Shown: positions 1 to 7,757 of the stretch, piece after piece
Position numbering within the stretch: position 1 is the stretch's first letter
How the letters are laid out: each line of letters starts with the position of its first letter
NCBI RefSeq assembly: GCF_019042655.1
Contig: NZ_JAHPZO010000003.1
Coordinates: forward strand, 124,001-188,000
Source of the DNA: Planococcus sp. CP5-4_YE
Lineage (GTDB): Bacteria; Bacillota; Bacilli; Bacillales_A; Planococcaceae
Reading direction: 5' to 3'
Length of the DNA: 64,000 nucleotides
The notes under the pieces: model-generated
The model's database searches: none
Told to the model about the DNA's origin: nothing
What the model saw: the letters and a program-made list of their open reading frames with translations, nothing else
Program-made: the position numbers and the translations under genes

Positions 1-1761
1 TTCTACCGGTTCCCCCGTTTCGATATCGTAGCAAACATTCGCTGCATAGACGTATTCATCGGTCACAAAACGCCCGTCACGGAAAATGACGAATTCCTCG
101 TGTTCTTCAGAGAACAAGTCGCCTCCGAATTGAATGTCTTTTTCGGTTTCCATGCCCATCAAATGAAGGATCGTCGAACGCATATCCACTTGGCCGCCGA
201 TTTCTTCGTCTACATAGCCCTTTTCATACCCCGGAATATGGACGAAAAACGGCACTTTTTGCAATTGCGCCGATTCATATGGCGTAATTTCCTTGCCTAA
301 GTATTGCGCCATCGCTTCATTGTGGTTGTCGGAGATGCCGTAATGGTCACCATACATCACGATGATGGAGTTTTCGTATAGCCCTTGTTCTTTCAAGTCT
401 TCGAACAATGTCTTGACCGCTTCATCCAAATAGCGCACCGTCTGGAAATAACGGTTCAAGGTGCCTGAATTGGAATCAAATTCACTGATTAGCTTATCTT
501 CTTCATCCAGTGTAAATGGGTGGTGGTTCGTCAGTGACAACAGACGCGTGTAGAACGGCTGCTGCATGTCAGACATATGGTCCACTGATTGCTCAAAGAA
601 TGGGATGTCCTTCATGCCCCAGTTGACAGCTTGCCCTTCCCCCACCGTGTAGCTTTGGATATCGTAAAACTTGTCAATATTGAGCGATTCATACATCATG
701 TCGCGGTTCCAAAAGCTTTTTGTATTGGCGTGCTGGACATTGGTCGAATAACCTTCATCGCCCATCTTCTCCGCCATGGAATTGAATGTATTGCCGCTGT
801 GTGTAAAGAACACGGCGCCCCCGCTCAACGGATACATGCCGGTCTCAAGCAGGAACTCGGAGTCGGATGTCTTTCCAAGCCCGGTCTGGTGATAAAAATT
901 CGGGAAGTAAATCGTATCTTCATCTTGTGTCAATTCGTTCATGAACGGCGTAATGGTCTCGCCGTTCATTTCGTTGTTCAAGACGAAGGTCTGCAACGAT
1001 TCGAGCGTTACGACGATCAAATTGCGTCCTTCCGCCGCACCGAACATTTCTTCAGACGGTTCTGCCTGATTCGAGCGAACGTAGTTGGTCACTTCCGTTA
1101 ATTCGGAACCATCCGCAAGCGCTCGCTGGGCTTGTGATTTCGATTGGATATAGACATCATACAGATGGTAATTGTACATCCCCAGGTTCTTGACGAGCAT
1201 TTCGCGGTCAAAGCTTCTCGTCAATAATTGTGGGCGTTCCGCTTCCGCAAGCCCGAGATTGAAGAACAGCACTGCTGCCGACAGGACGAAATATGCTTTG
1301 CGGTGTGTCGCTGCCGATTTGGCTGCTGACTGTTTCTCATTCACGAAGCGCATTGCTAAGAGAATGATGATGATATCGGCGAAATAAAGAATATCGGTCC
1401 AGTAGATGCTCGCCGCAGCACTGGATCCAAGATCGCCGAAATTATCGGTCTGGAACAATACAGGCAGCGTGATGAAATCCGTAAAGAAACGGTAAAACGC
1501 CACGTTGCCGTATAGAATAATCGATGTCACGACCGCGATAACTAGAATATAGCGGTTTCGTGCTTTCTTGCTCTTGAAGAAGAGCGCGCCTCCATAGGCG
1601 AATAATAATAAGCTTAATGGGTTCAAGAACAGGATGAATTCCTGCAATGCATTGTCGATTGTGATGGAAAAGGCCGTTTTGTAGACGACATATGTCGTCA
1701 GCCATGTCGCGATGACTGCGATGGCCAAGACCGAATGCTTAGGCCATTCTCTGTTTTTCAT
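1..1761 (-). CDS. ltaS: lipoteichoic acid synthase (LtaS/YqgS type), C-terminus cut by window edge
   Basis: Polymerises glycerol phosphate from phosphatidylglycerol into lipoteichoic acid on the outer membrane face. The frame is open to the window edge, so 587 N-terminal residues are visible (family about 640-650). Hydrophobic segments occupy residues 10-175, followed by an extracellular sulfatase-type domain with the metal-ligand Glu in VTLES (E254), the catalytic Thr in GLGKTSDSEF (T298) and the Asp-His of GDHYG (about 472-473). The ATG follows GAGGAGGATG. B. subtilis has its paralogue yqgS at this place. Whether this is the main or an accessory synthase cannot be told here. Confidence 0.95.
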   Translation of the reverse strand, partial: MKNREWPKHSVLAIAVIATWLTTYVVYKTAFSITIDNALQEFILFLNPLSLLLFAYGGALFFKSKKARNRYILVIAVVTSIILYGNVAFYRFFTDFITLPVLFQTDNFGDLGSSAAASIYWTDILYFADIIIILLAMRFVNEKQSAAKSAATHRKAYFVLSAAVLFFNLGLAEAERPQLLTRSFDREMLVKNLGMYNYHLYDVYIQSKSQAQRALADGSELTEVTNYVRSNQAEPSEEMFGAAEGRNLIVVTLESLQTFVLNNEMNGETITPFMNELTQDEDTIYFPNFYHQTGLGKTSDSEFLLETGMYPLSGGAVFFTHSGNTFNSMAEKMGDEGYSTNVQHANTKSFWNRDMMYESLNIDKFYDIQSYTVGEGQAVNWGMKDIPFFEQSVDHMSDMQQPFYTRLLSLTNHHPFTLDEEDKLISEFDSNSGTLNRYFQTVRYLDEAVKTLFEDLKEQGLYENSIIVMYGDHYGISDNHNEAMAQYLGKEITPYESAQLQKVPFFVHIPGYEKGYVDEEIGGQVDMRSTILHLMGMETEKDIQFGGDLFSEEHEEFVIFRDGRFVTDEYVYAANVCYDIETGEPVE

Positions 1762-1916
1762 TGCCGCACATCCTCCTCGTCTTACCGGAGCGTTTGTCCG
1801 GTTCGTGCGAATTTCAGTTTCAAGTAAAATGGAAATTCAATACCTTATAGTATAGAACAAATCATCCTCAAGCGAAAGTAATTCCCCTTAATAGACGTTC
1901 CAAAACGCTATCGGTT

Positions 1917-2123
1917 TCATGATTTTCCTTTTTTCTCATATTCTGTGCGTTTTTGCCGCAAGATCATCAAGGCGGATGCATATTCACGCGGAGTGATGAA
2001 ATCGTGGTCGTATAGATCGCGGATATCGGATTCCATCAAATCGATATCCGAAATGAAATCCGCCGTGTAGATGATCGTGCCGTATCTTTTCAGCAATTGC
2101 ATTACATCGTAAAGGTCTTTCAT
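1917..2123 (-). CDS. yqgQ: YqgQ family small protein (DUF910)
   Basis: A 68-residue protein of unknown function that matches the YqgQ/DUF910 family, starting MKDLYDVMQLLKRYGTIIYT, mostly helical and ending in a basic KKGKS tail. Its ATG overlaps the TGA of the upstream yqgN (ATGA), so the two are translationally coupled and cotranscribed. The SD is GGCGGTGAG. In B. subtilis yqgQ is likewise close to yqgN and upstream of yqgS. Confidence 0.88.
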   Translation of the reverse strand: MKDLYDVMQLLKRYGTIIYTADFISDIDLMESDIRDLYDHDFITPREYASALMILRQKRTEYEKKGKS

Positions 2124-2695
2124 GTTCTCACCGCCTTCGAGTCGATTGTTCTTTTTTCCGTAATGATGCCATCGACGGGAATATCGTGGCTTTCGATAGG
2201 CAATTCGCCATCCAGCTGGAAATCAAAAGCCAACGAACGGGTATGGCCGCTAAATCCGCTCAAATACCGGTCGTAATAGCCTCCGCCAAAGCCGATACGG
2301 TAGCCGCTTTGTGTAAAGACAACACCCGGCACAATCAATAAATCGATGCTTTCGGGGCCGATCGCTTCTGTTTCGGCTTTGATCGGTTCTTTGAGGTCCA
2401 TGTACACCACTTCCAATTGGCCGAGCTTGTTGAACAGCCGGAAATCCATCGTCCGGTCTTTTGCAAAACATTTCGGGGCGGCGACTCTCTTCCCCAGCCG
2501 CCAACACGTTTCGATAAGCGGAATCGTATCCACTTCCGGCCAGCGCGAGATGGTCACCCCGACAGTTTCAGCTTTTTGAAAATCGGGATCTTCCAGAAGT
2601 TTCTCTAAAATCGCCGATGACATTTGGGCATGTTGTGATTCTGTAAGTTCACTCATTTGGCCGATGACCGATTTCCTCAACACTGCTTTTTTCAT
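2120..2695 (-). CDS. yqgN: 5-formyltetrahydrofolate cyclo-ligase
   Basis: ATP-dependent conversion of 5-formyl-THF to 5,10-methenyl-THF in one-carbon metabolism. The 191-residue product has the family signature GFGGGYYDRYL near the C-terminus and a basic N-terminus starting MKKAVLRKS. I chose the ATG at 2695 because AGAAGGGGCG lies just upstream and because the in-frame extension beyond it would run through the rpmG terminator hairpin at 2770-2800. It is followed without a gap by yqgQ. Confidence 0.92.
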   Translation of the reverse strand: MKKAVLRKSVIGQMSELTESQHAQMSSAILEKLLEDPDFQKAETVGVTISRWPEVDTIPLIETCWRLGKRVAAPKCFAKDRTMDFRLFNKLGQLEVVYMDLKEPIKAETEAIGPESIDLLIVPGVVFTQSGYRIGFGGGYYDRYLSGFSGHTRSLAFDFQLDGELPIESHDIPVDGIITEKRTIDSKAVRT

Positions 2696-2769
2696 TACGC
2701 AAACGCCCCTTCTGCTGAACTGTAGATTGTCTCTATGTATAGTTTCTATAGTAAACTGCGCATAACAAA

Positions 2770-2800
2770 AGAAAAAGCCAAAACCCCGAGAGGTTTTGGC
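2770..2800 (-). terminator. rpmG intrinsic terminator
   Basis: GCCAAAACC and GGTTTTGGC form a 9-bp stem with a short loop. On the minus strand it is followed by a T-rich tract (TTTTTCTTTTG), placed 10 bases after the rpmG stop. Confidence 0.85.
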
Positions 2801-2810
2801 AGTCAATTAC

Positions 2811-2960
2811 TTACTTCGTTTCACGGTGTGTTGTCATTTTCTTTTCACGTGAGCAATATTTTTTCAATTCAAGACGCTCAGGGTTGTTGCGCTTATTTTT
2901 AACAGTGCTGTAGTTTCTTTCGCCACAGTCTGTGCAAGCTAGTGTAATGTTTACACGCAT
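2811..2960 (-). CDS. rpmG: 50S ribosomal protein L33
   Basis: A 49-residue large-subunit protein, [18 protein letters not shown]..., ending in the typical THRETK. Cys pair ACTDC near residues 9-12 and a further Cys in KKYCSREKK place it with the cysteine-containing L33 group. The start at 2960 is the family start; a longer frame to 2993 is an upstream in-frame extension. It has its own terminator and lies between yqgN and the pst operon as in B. subtilis. Confidence 0.95.
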   Translation of the reverse strand: MRVNITLACTDCGERNYSTVKNKRNNPERLELKKYCSREKKMTTHRETK

Positions 2961-3086
2961 CGATATCCCTCCCAATTCTTTCAAAAAATCCATTTCATTA
3001 ATAAGCGTGATCTATACGACTTAATTATTATAGCATACCTTCAGTGTTTGTCTACTGAAAAATGCCGCTTCTCCATCATTTCCCTA

Positions 3087-3118
3087 AATAAAAAACCACG
3101 GTCGAGGCTGTGGTTTTG
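3087..3118 (-). terminator. phoU / pst operon terminator
   Basis: AAAACCAC and GTGGTTTT pair around the loop; on the minus strand the right arm runs into TTTTTTATTT. It lies about 20 bases after phoU and closes the pst transcription unit. Confidence 0.8.
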
Positions 3119-3120
3119 TT

Positions 3121-3140
3121 CATTCATTCATTCATTCATT
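3121..3140. repeat. CATT tetranucleotide repeat, five units
   Basis: Five perfect tandem CATT units directly follow (and touch) the phoU stop codon, between the gene and its terminator. A simple-sequence repeat with no evident function; copy number could vary between strains. Confidence 0.85.
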
Positions 3141-3799
3141 TATTTGTTCAGATCGTAATGGCGGCCGCGAACGAGGTAGAATAATTGCTCCGCGATATTG
3201 GTCGCATAATCCGCAGATCGTTCCATATAACGGCAGACAAATGCTAATTGCGTCACTTGGCTGAGCTTTTCGGGCTCTTTTGCGCTGTGCCGGAACAACA
3301 GCCGGATCGCTTCACCGTACAAATCATCGACTTCGTCATCGAGGTCGGCAATTTCCTTGGCTTTTTCCACGTCTTCTTCTATCAAGGCTTCTATGCCTTG
3401 GCGCAGCATTGAGGTTGCGAGTTCGTGCATGCGCTGAATTTTATTGATCGGCTCGAGCAAATCCTGCTGCCCAATGCGGATCGTTTCTTTTGCGATGTTG
3501 ACGGCGTAATCCCCGACCCGCTCCATATCCGAAGCGACTTTGATCGTGACGATCAAACGTCTGAGATCGGTCGCAACCGGCGATTGCTTGGCAATTAACA
3601 GGATCACTTGGTCGTTGAGTTCTTCTTCAAGGCGATTGATATTGGCGTCATCGTCAATTACTTGAAGCGCCTTGTCGATGTCATGGGCGACGAGTGCCTT
3701 CATCGATTTGTCGAGTGCATCGATGGCCATCGTGCTCAGTGTAATTAATTGTTCCTGTGCTGAATGTAATTCATATTCAAACTTTTCGCGTACTGCCAT
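3140..3799 (-). CDS. phoU: phosphate signalling complex protein PhoU
   Basis: Cytoplasmic modulator of PstABC activity and, in many bacteria, of PhoR signalling. The 219-residue all-helical protein contains the two PhoU repeats, each with an ERxxDYAxNIA-type metal-binding motif (MERVGDYAVNIAKE near 98-111 and MERSADYATNIAEQ near 193-206). The ATG follows GGGAGGAAC. It is the last gene of pstS-C-A-B-phoU; B. subtilis lacks phoU here and has a second pstB instead. Confidence 0.95.
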   Translation of the reverse strand: MAVREKFEYELHSAQEQLITLSTMAIDALDKSMKALVAHDIDKALQVIDDDANINRLEEELNDQVILLIAKQSPVATDLRRLIVTIKVASDMERVGDYAVNIAKETIRIGQQDLLEPINKIQRMHELATSMLRQGIEALIEEDVEKAKEIADLDDEVDDLYGEAIRLLFRHSAKEPEKLSQVTQLAFVCRYMERSADYATNIAEQLFYLVRGRHYDLNK

Positions 3800-3870
3800 T
3801 TACTGTTCCTCCCATTCATCCATTTGTAACGGCCAGCGGGAAACCCATTCCCACTGATTGAAGTTGTGCA

Positions 3871-4692
3871 TCAGCCGAAGCGACCTGAAATGTAATCCTC
3901 TGTCCGTTTATCTGCAGGATTCGAGAAAATTGTATCGGTGCGGTCATATTCGATGACTTCGCCGTTCAAGAAGAAGGCAGTTTTATCGGAAATCCGCGCA
4001 GCTTGCTGCATATTATGGGTTACGATGATGATGCTGTATTGCTCTTTCAATTCCTGCACCAATTCTTCGATTTTCAAAGTCGAAATCGGGTCAAGTGCAG
4101 ATGTCGGCTCGTCCATCAAGATAACGTCCGGTTCGATCGCCAATGTCCGTGCGATGCAGATCCGCTGCTGTTGGCCACCTGAGATGCCGTACGCATTTTC
4201 GTTCAGGCGGTCTTTCACTTCGTCCCAGATCGCTGCGCCGCGCAAGCTTTTTTCGACGATTTCATCCAGGATTTTCTTGTTTTTGATGCCGTGGATGCGG
4301 GGGCCGTATGCGATATTATCGTAAATTGATTTCGGAAACGGATTCGGCTTTTGGAATACCATGCCGACGCGTGTGCGCAATTCTTCAACTCCATAACTGG
4401 AATCGAAGATATTGCGGCCGCGGTAATGGATCTCCCCTGAAGTCTTGACAGAAGGCACCAGTTCCACCATGCGGTTCAATGTTTTCAGATACGTCGATTT
4501 CCCGCACCCAGATGGCCCGATAATCGCCGTGACTTCGTTTTCCCCGATTTCCAAATCAATGTTTTTCAAAGCATGGTTATTGCCATACCATAAATTCAAT
4601 TGACGCGTGCTATAAACACTTTCCTTCTCAACTTGTTCTACTGAGGTAGGCTGTGCTGTATTGATTTTCGTTTTGATCGTTGCTGTGTTCAT
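3871..4692 (-). CDS. pstB: phosphate ABC transporter ATP-binding protein PstB
   Basis: ATPase of the high-affinity phosphate importer. 273 residues with Walker [11 protein letters not shown]-loop [11 protein letters not shown], signature ISGGQQQR, Walker [13 protein letters not shown] and the switch His in VTHNMQQ. The N-terminal ~25 residues are a poorly conserved extension. The SD is GGAAGGGGAG. A single pstB is present, where B. subtilis has pstBA and pstBB. Confidence 0.97.
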   Translation of the reverse strand: MNTATIKTKINTAQPTSVEQVEKESVYSTRQLNLWYGNNHALKNIDLEIGENEVTAIIGPSGCGKSTYLKTLNRMVELVPSVKTSGEIHYRGRNIFDSSYGVEELRTRVGMVFQKPNPFPKSIYDNIAYGPRIHGIKNKKILDEIVEKSLRGAAIWDEVKDRLNENAYGISGGQQQRICIARTLAIEPDVILMDEPTSALDPISTLKIEELVQELKEQYSIIIVTHNMQQAARISDKTAFFLNGEVIEYDRTDTIFSNPADKRTEDYISGRFG

Positions 4693-4718
4693 AATGAACT
4701 CCCCTTCCGCATGACACT

Positions 4719-5597
4719 TTAATAGGATTTATCGAATTTGTTCCGAATGAAGACTGCTATTGAATTCATGAATAGCAACACGACCATCAAGACGATGATG
4801 CCGGCTGCTGCGACCGTCTGGAACTCAGCTTGCGGACGGCTCGACCAGTCATAGATTTGCATCGGCAAGGCGGTGAATGTGTCCATGACGCCTTCCGGCA
4901 AAAACTGGATGATAACCGGAATACCCACAACGATCAGCGGTGCTGTTTCGCCAATGGCCCGTGACAAAGCTAAGATGCTGCCTGTCAGAATTCCGGGTAT
5001 CGCTGCTGGCAAGATGATGCGCACGATGGTCTGCCATTTAGTTGCACCCATTCCGTAGGATGCGTCGCGCAGTTCGCCCGGAACCGAACGGATCGCTTCC
5101 TGTGCTGCTACGATAATGACCGGCAGGATGAGCAAGCTCATCGTAAAGCCTGCTGCAAGGATGCTGTTGCCAAGCGCCAATGCGCGGACAAAGATCGTCA
5201 ACCCCAAAAGTCCGAAGACAACTGACGGAACCCCTGCCAAATTGGAAATATTCATTTGGATAAATGTCGTGATGCGCCCTTTTTTGGCGTATTCTTCTAA
5301 ATAAATCGCAGATCCCACGCCAAGCAAAATGGATGTAGGAGCAACGACTGCCATCAGCCAGATCGACCCGACGAGCGCCGCTTTAATCCCTGCTTGATCC
5401 GGGAACCGTGAAGCAAAATTGGTCAGGAAGTCTAGCGACAGATGTCCCGCTCCTTGACTGACGATCCGGTACAGCAAGATCACCAGCGCCAGCAGTGCGA
5501 GCGCCGTCGCAAACATGAAGAGCCCTTGAAAGACCCGGTTGACGACCATCCGACCGTTCATTCGACGGACAACTTTTTCCTGTTCAATGTATCTCAT
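4719..5597 (-). CDS. pstA: phosphate ABC transporter permease PstA
   Basis: Membrane subunit of the phosphate importer, 292 residues with six predicted helices and the cytoplasmic EAA loop ([23 protein letters not shown]) that docks PstB. The start at 5597 lies one base after the pstC stop; the SD GGGAGGAAT sits inside the last pstC codons, so the two are coupled. Confidence 0.96.
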   Translation of the reverse strand: MRYIEQEKVVRRMNGRMVVNRVFQGLFMFATALALLALVILLYRIVSQGAGHLSLDFLTNFASRFPDQAGIKAALVGSIWLMAVVAPTSILLGVGSAIYLEEYAKKGRITTFIQMNISNLAGVPSVVFGLLGLTIFVRALALGNSILAAGFTMSLLILPVIIVAAQEAIRSVPGELRDASYGMGATKWQTIVRIILPAAIPGILTGSILALSRAIGETAPLIVVGIPVIIQFLPEGVMDTFTALPMQIYDWSSRPQAEFQTVAAAGIIVLMVVLLFMNSIAVFIRNKFDKSY

Positions 5598-5598
5598 C

Positions 5599-6525
5599 TT
5601 AATATTCCTCCCGGAAACGTTTTGACATATACCCAGCCAGGATATTCATCGCCATCGTGAAGAGGAATAACGTAAACCCGACCGCATAGATGGAGTAGTA
5701 AATCGTCGTTCCATAACCGGCATCGCCTTTGGATACTTGCACGATATAGGCGGTCATCGTCTGGATCGAACCAGTGAAATCGCCATCGAATTTCGGCGTT
5801 GACCCTGCCGCAAGCGAAACGATCATCGTCTCGCCGATCGCACGGGACAAACCGAGCACAACTGAGGCAATAATGCCGGACAACGCGGCTGGAACGGTAA
5901 TTTTCCAAGCGACTTCAAACTTTGTCGAGCCCATGGCAAGCGCCCCGTCGCGAATGCTTTTCGGGACAGACGACATGGCGTCTTCCGATAGCGAAGCGAT
6001 CATCGGGATGATCATGATGCCGACGACGATCCCTGGTGAAATCGCGTTAAAAATCTTGATGTCCGGGAAAAAGCTTTGCAATACAGGCGTCACGAACGTT
6101 AAGGCGAAAAAGCCATAAACGATGGTCGGGACTCCCGCCAAAACTTCAAGAACCGGCTTGACGATGCGCCGTACGTTGTCAGAAGCGTATTCGCTCAAGT
6201 AAATGGCAGCTGAAATGCCGATCGGCACAGCCACGACGATCGCGATACCGGTGATTTTCAGCGTCCCGACGATCAACGGCCAAATGCCGAACTGGGCTCC
6301 GCTATTGGCGAATGGCAGCCAAGTCGTGCCAAGGATGAAGTCGGACAGCGGTACTCTTGTAAAGAAGGTAATGGTTTCAATGATTAATGTCAGGACAATC
6401 CCGATGGTTGTCAAAACCGACACAGAAGCGATCAAAAACAATAGGATCGGGATGAGCTTCTCAATAATTTTTTTGCTTTTCTTATCTTTCGACTTTGCGA
6501 TCAGTTCCTGAACCGATGTCCGCAT
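5599..6525 (-). CDS. pstC: phosphate ABC transporter permease PstC
   Basis: Second permease subunit, 308 residues with six predicted helices and EAA loop GALAMGSTKFEVAWKITVP. I use the ATG at 6525 (MRTSVQELIAKSK...), which has AAAGGGGAT upstream; the frame extends eight codons further to 6549 but without better support. A hairpin separates it from pstS. Confidence 0.95.
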   Translation of the reverse strand: MRTSVQELIAKSKDKKSKKIIEKLIPILLFLIASVSVLTTIGIVLTLIIETITFFTRVPLSDFILGTTWLPFANSGAQFGIWPLIVGTLKITGIAIVVAVPIGISAAIYLSEYASDNVRRIVKPVLEVLAGVPTIVYGFFALTFVTPVLQSFFPDIKIFNAISPGIVVGIMIIPMIASLSEDAMSSVPKSIRDGALAMGSTKFEVAWKITVPAALSGIIASVVLGLSRAIGETMIVSLAAGSTPKFDGDFTGSIQTMTAYIVQVSKGDAGYGTTIYYSIYAVGFTLFLFTMAMNILAGYMSKRFREEY

Positions 6526-6545
6526 AATAGAATCCCCTTTCAACC

Positions 6546-6572
6546 GCAAAAGGCGAGCAGCAGCTGCTCACC
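6546..6572 (-). terminator. attenuator hairpin between pstS and pstC
   Basis: On the minus strand GGTGAGC pairs with GCTCGCC and is followed by TTTT. It sits in the 71-base gap after pstS. Such a hairpin would cause partial termination or stabilise the upstream transcript, giving more PstS than permease, as known for pst operons. The short T tract suggests a leaky site. Confidence 0.6.
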
Positions 6573-6596
6573 CTAAGACTGAACTTGCAACTTGAT

Positions 6597-7565
6597 TTAT
6601 TTCAACGCTTCAAGATCTGCCAAGCCTTGCTCGTAATCCTCTTCTGCCAATGGAACGTATCCGACTGCTTCAGCCATTTGTCCTGCATTTTCTAAAGTGA
6701 ACTGCATGAAATCATATGCCGCTTCATCTTCAGCGATTTTCGCATTGTTGGCGTAAGTGAAGAGCGGGCGTGATAGTGGCGAATAGTCACCGGATTCAAT
6801 TGTTTCCGGGTTTGGCTCGACGCCATCAATAGTTACGACTTTCAAAGTGTCTTGGTTCGCAATGTAGTAAGCATAGCCGAAAAATCCGATTGCGTTTGGA
6901 TCTCCTTGAATCCCTTGAACAAGCGTGTTGTCGTCTTCAGATAATGTTGCCGATTCGACGATGTCTTCTTCTTCGAGGATGACTTCATTGAAATAATCGT
7001 ATGTTCCAGAAGCTGTTCCTGGTGCATAAAATACGACTTCTTCATCCGGCCATTCCGGGTTGATGTCTGACCACATTTTTGTGCTGCCATCTTCTACCCA
7101 AAGTTTTTTCAAGTCTTCAACCGTCAAATCTTCCACCCAGTCGTTTTCCTGGTTGACGACTACTGAAAGCCCGTCATATGCAAGAAGGAATTCCGTATAT
7201 TCGATGCCTGCTTCTTCAAGGCTCGCAATTTCTTCTTCTTTAATCGGTCTAGAAGCATTTGAGAAAGCTGTTTCACCTTGGACGAATTTTTCGAATCCGC
7301 CGCCCGTACCGGAAACGCCGACCGTTACTTGGACTTCAGGTTGAACTGCTGCGTATTCTTCAACAATTCCTTCAAGGATAGGCGCGACTGTAGAAGAACC
7401 GTCACCTGTGACAGAACCTTCCAGTACTGCTTCGTCTGAAGCGGTGTCTGTTGTCGTTTCTTCAGTTTCAGAACCTGTAGCTGTTTCTTCCGTGCTGCCA
7501 CATGCTCCAAGTACTAGTGCCGATCCAAGAATTGTTGATGCCATAGCGAACTTCCAGTTTCTCAT
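6597..7565 (-). CDS. pstS: phosphate-binding lipoprotein PstS
   Basis: Captures phosphate outside the membrane for PstCAB. 322 residues with a lipoprotein signal (lipobox LGAC, Cys22), an acidic Thr/Glu-rich linker at about 23-52, then the PstS domain with the GDGSSTV and SGTGGGFEKF phosphate-binding loops. The start at 7565 follows AGGGGGAAAC and puts the signal peptide at the N-terminus; an extension to 7634 would run into the Pho box. Confidence 0.96.
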   Translation of the reverse strand: MRNWKFAMASTILGSALVLGACGSTEETATGSETEETTTDTASDEAVLEGSVTGDGSSTVAPILEGIVEEYAAVQPEVQVTVGVSGTGGGFEKFVQGETAFSNASRPIKEEEIASLEEAGIEYTEFLLAYDGLSVVVNQENDWVEDLTVEDLKKLWVEDGSTKMWSDINPEWPDEEVVFYAPGTASGTYDYFNEVILEEEDIVESATLSEDDNTLVQGIQGDPNAIGFFGYAYYIANQDTLKVVTIDGVEPNPETIESGDYSPLSRPLFTYANNAKIAEDEAAYDFMQFTLENAGQMAEAVGYVPLAEEDYEQGLADLEALK

Positions 7566-7607
7566 TTTAATGTTTCCCCCTAATATGGTTTGTTGTTTAC
7601 AAGACCA

Positions 7608-7613
7608 ACTATA
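7608..7613 (-). promoter_or_regulatory. -10 element of the pstS promoter
   Basis: TATAGT on the minus strand, 9 bases downstream of the last Pho-box repeat. No good -35 hexamer is visible; PhoP binding would stand in for it. Confidence 0.55.
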
Positions 7614-7622
7614 CGGTTCTAT

Positions 7623-7661
7623 TGTTGAGGACATATGAAGCCATTGTTAAGAAATTGTAAA
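7623..7661 (-). promoter_or_regulatory. Pho box (four PhoP repeats) upstream of pstS
   Basis: On the minus strand TTTACA, TTAACA, TTCATA and TCAACA occur in direct orientation with exactly 5-base spacers, an 11-base period. This matches the TT(A/C/T)A(A/C/T)A repeats that phosphorylated PhoP binds in Bacillus. Expected effect: activation of pstSCAB-phoU on phosphate starvation. Confidence 0.85.
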
Positions 7662-7684
7662 TGACAAAAGACTTATAGGGAAAA

Positions 7685-7735
7685 ACAAAAACCGCCCGAC
7701 CAGCGTCCATTTCAGGACTTTGGTAGGGCGGTTTG
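7685..7735 (-). terminator. pbpA terminator
   Basis: AAACCGCCC and GGGCGGTTT pair, with extra pairing (CCAG...GTCC/GGAC...TTGG) inside. On the minus strand the stem is followed by TTTTTGTTTTT. It ends pbpA and separates it from the pst promoter. Confidence 0.85.
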
Positions 7736-7757
7736 CTTTACATGGAAAAAAACATAT

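Noticed and set aside
1797-1822. ECF-like TGAAAC-N16-CGGA on the minus strand upstream of ltaS
   Set aside because: The -10 would be CGGA instead of CGTA or CGTC, so it misses a core base; a sigma-A-like TATACT/TATAAG region lies nearby.
2696-2806. N-terminal extension of yqgN
   Set aside because: It would translate through the rpmG terminator hairpin and is not family-like; the ATG at 2695 has an SD.
3121-3140. Short tandem repeat considered as part of a CRISPR array
   Set aside because: Four-base units with no spacers; no cas genes in the window.
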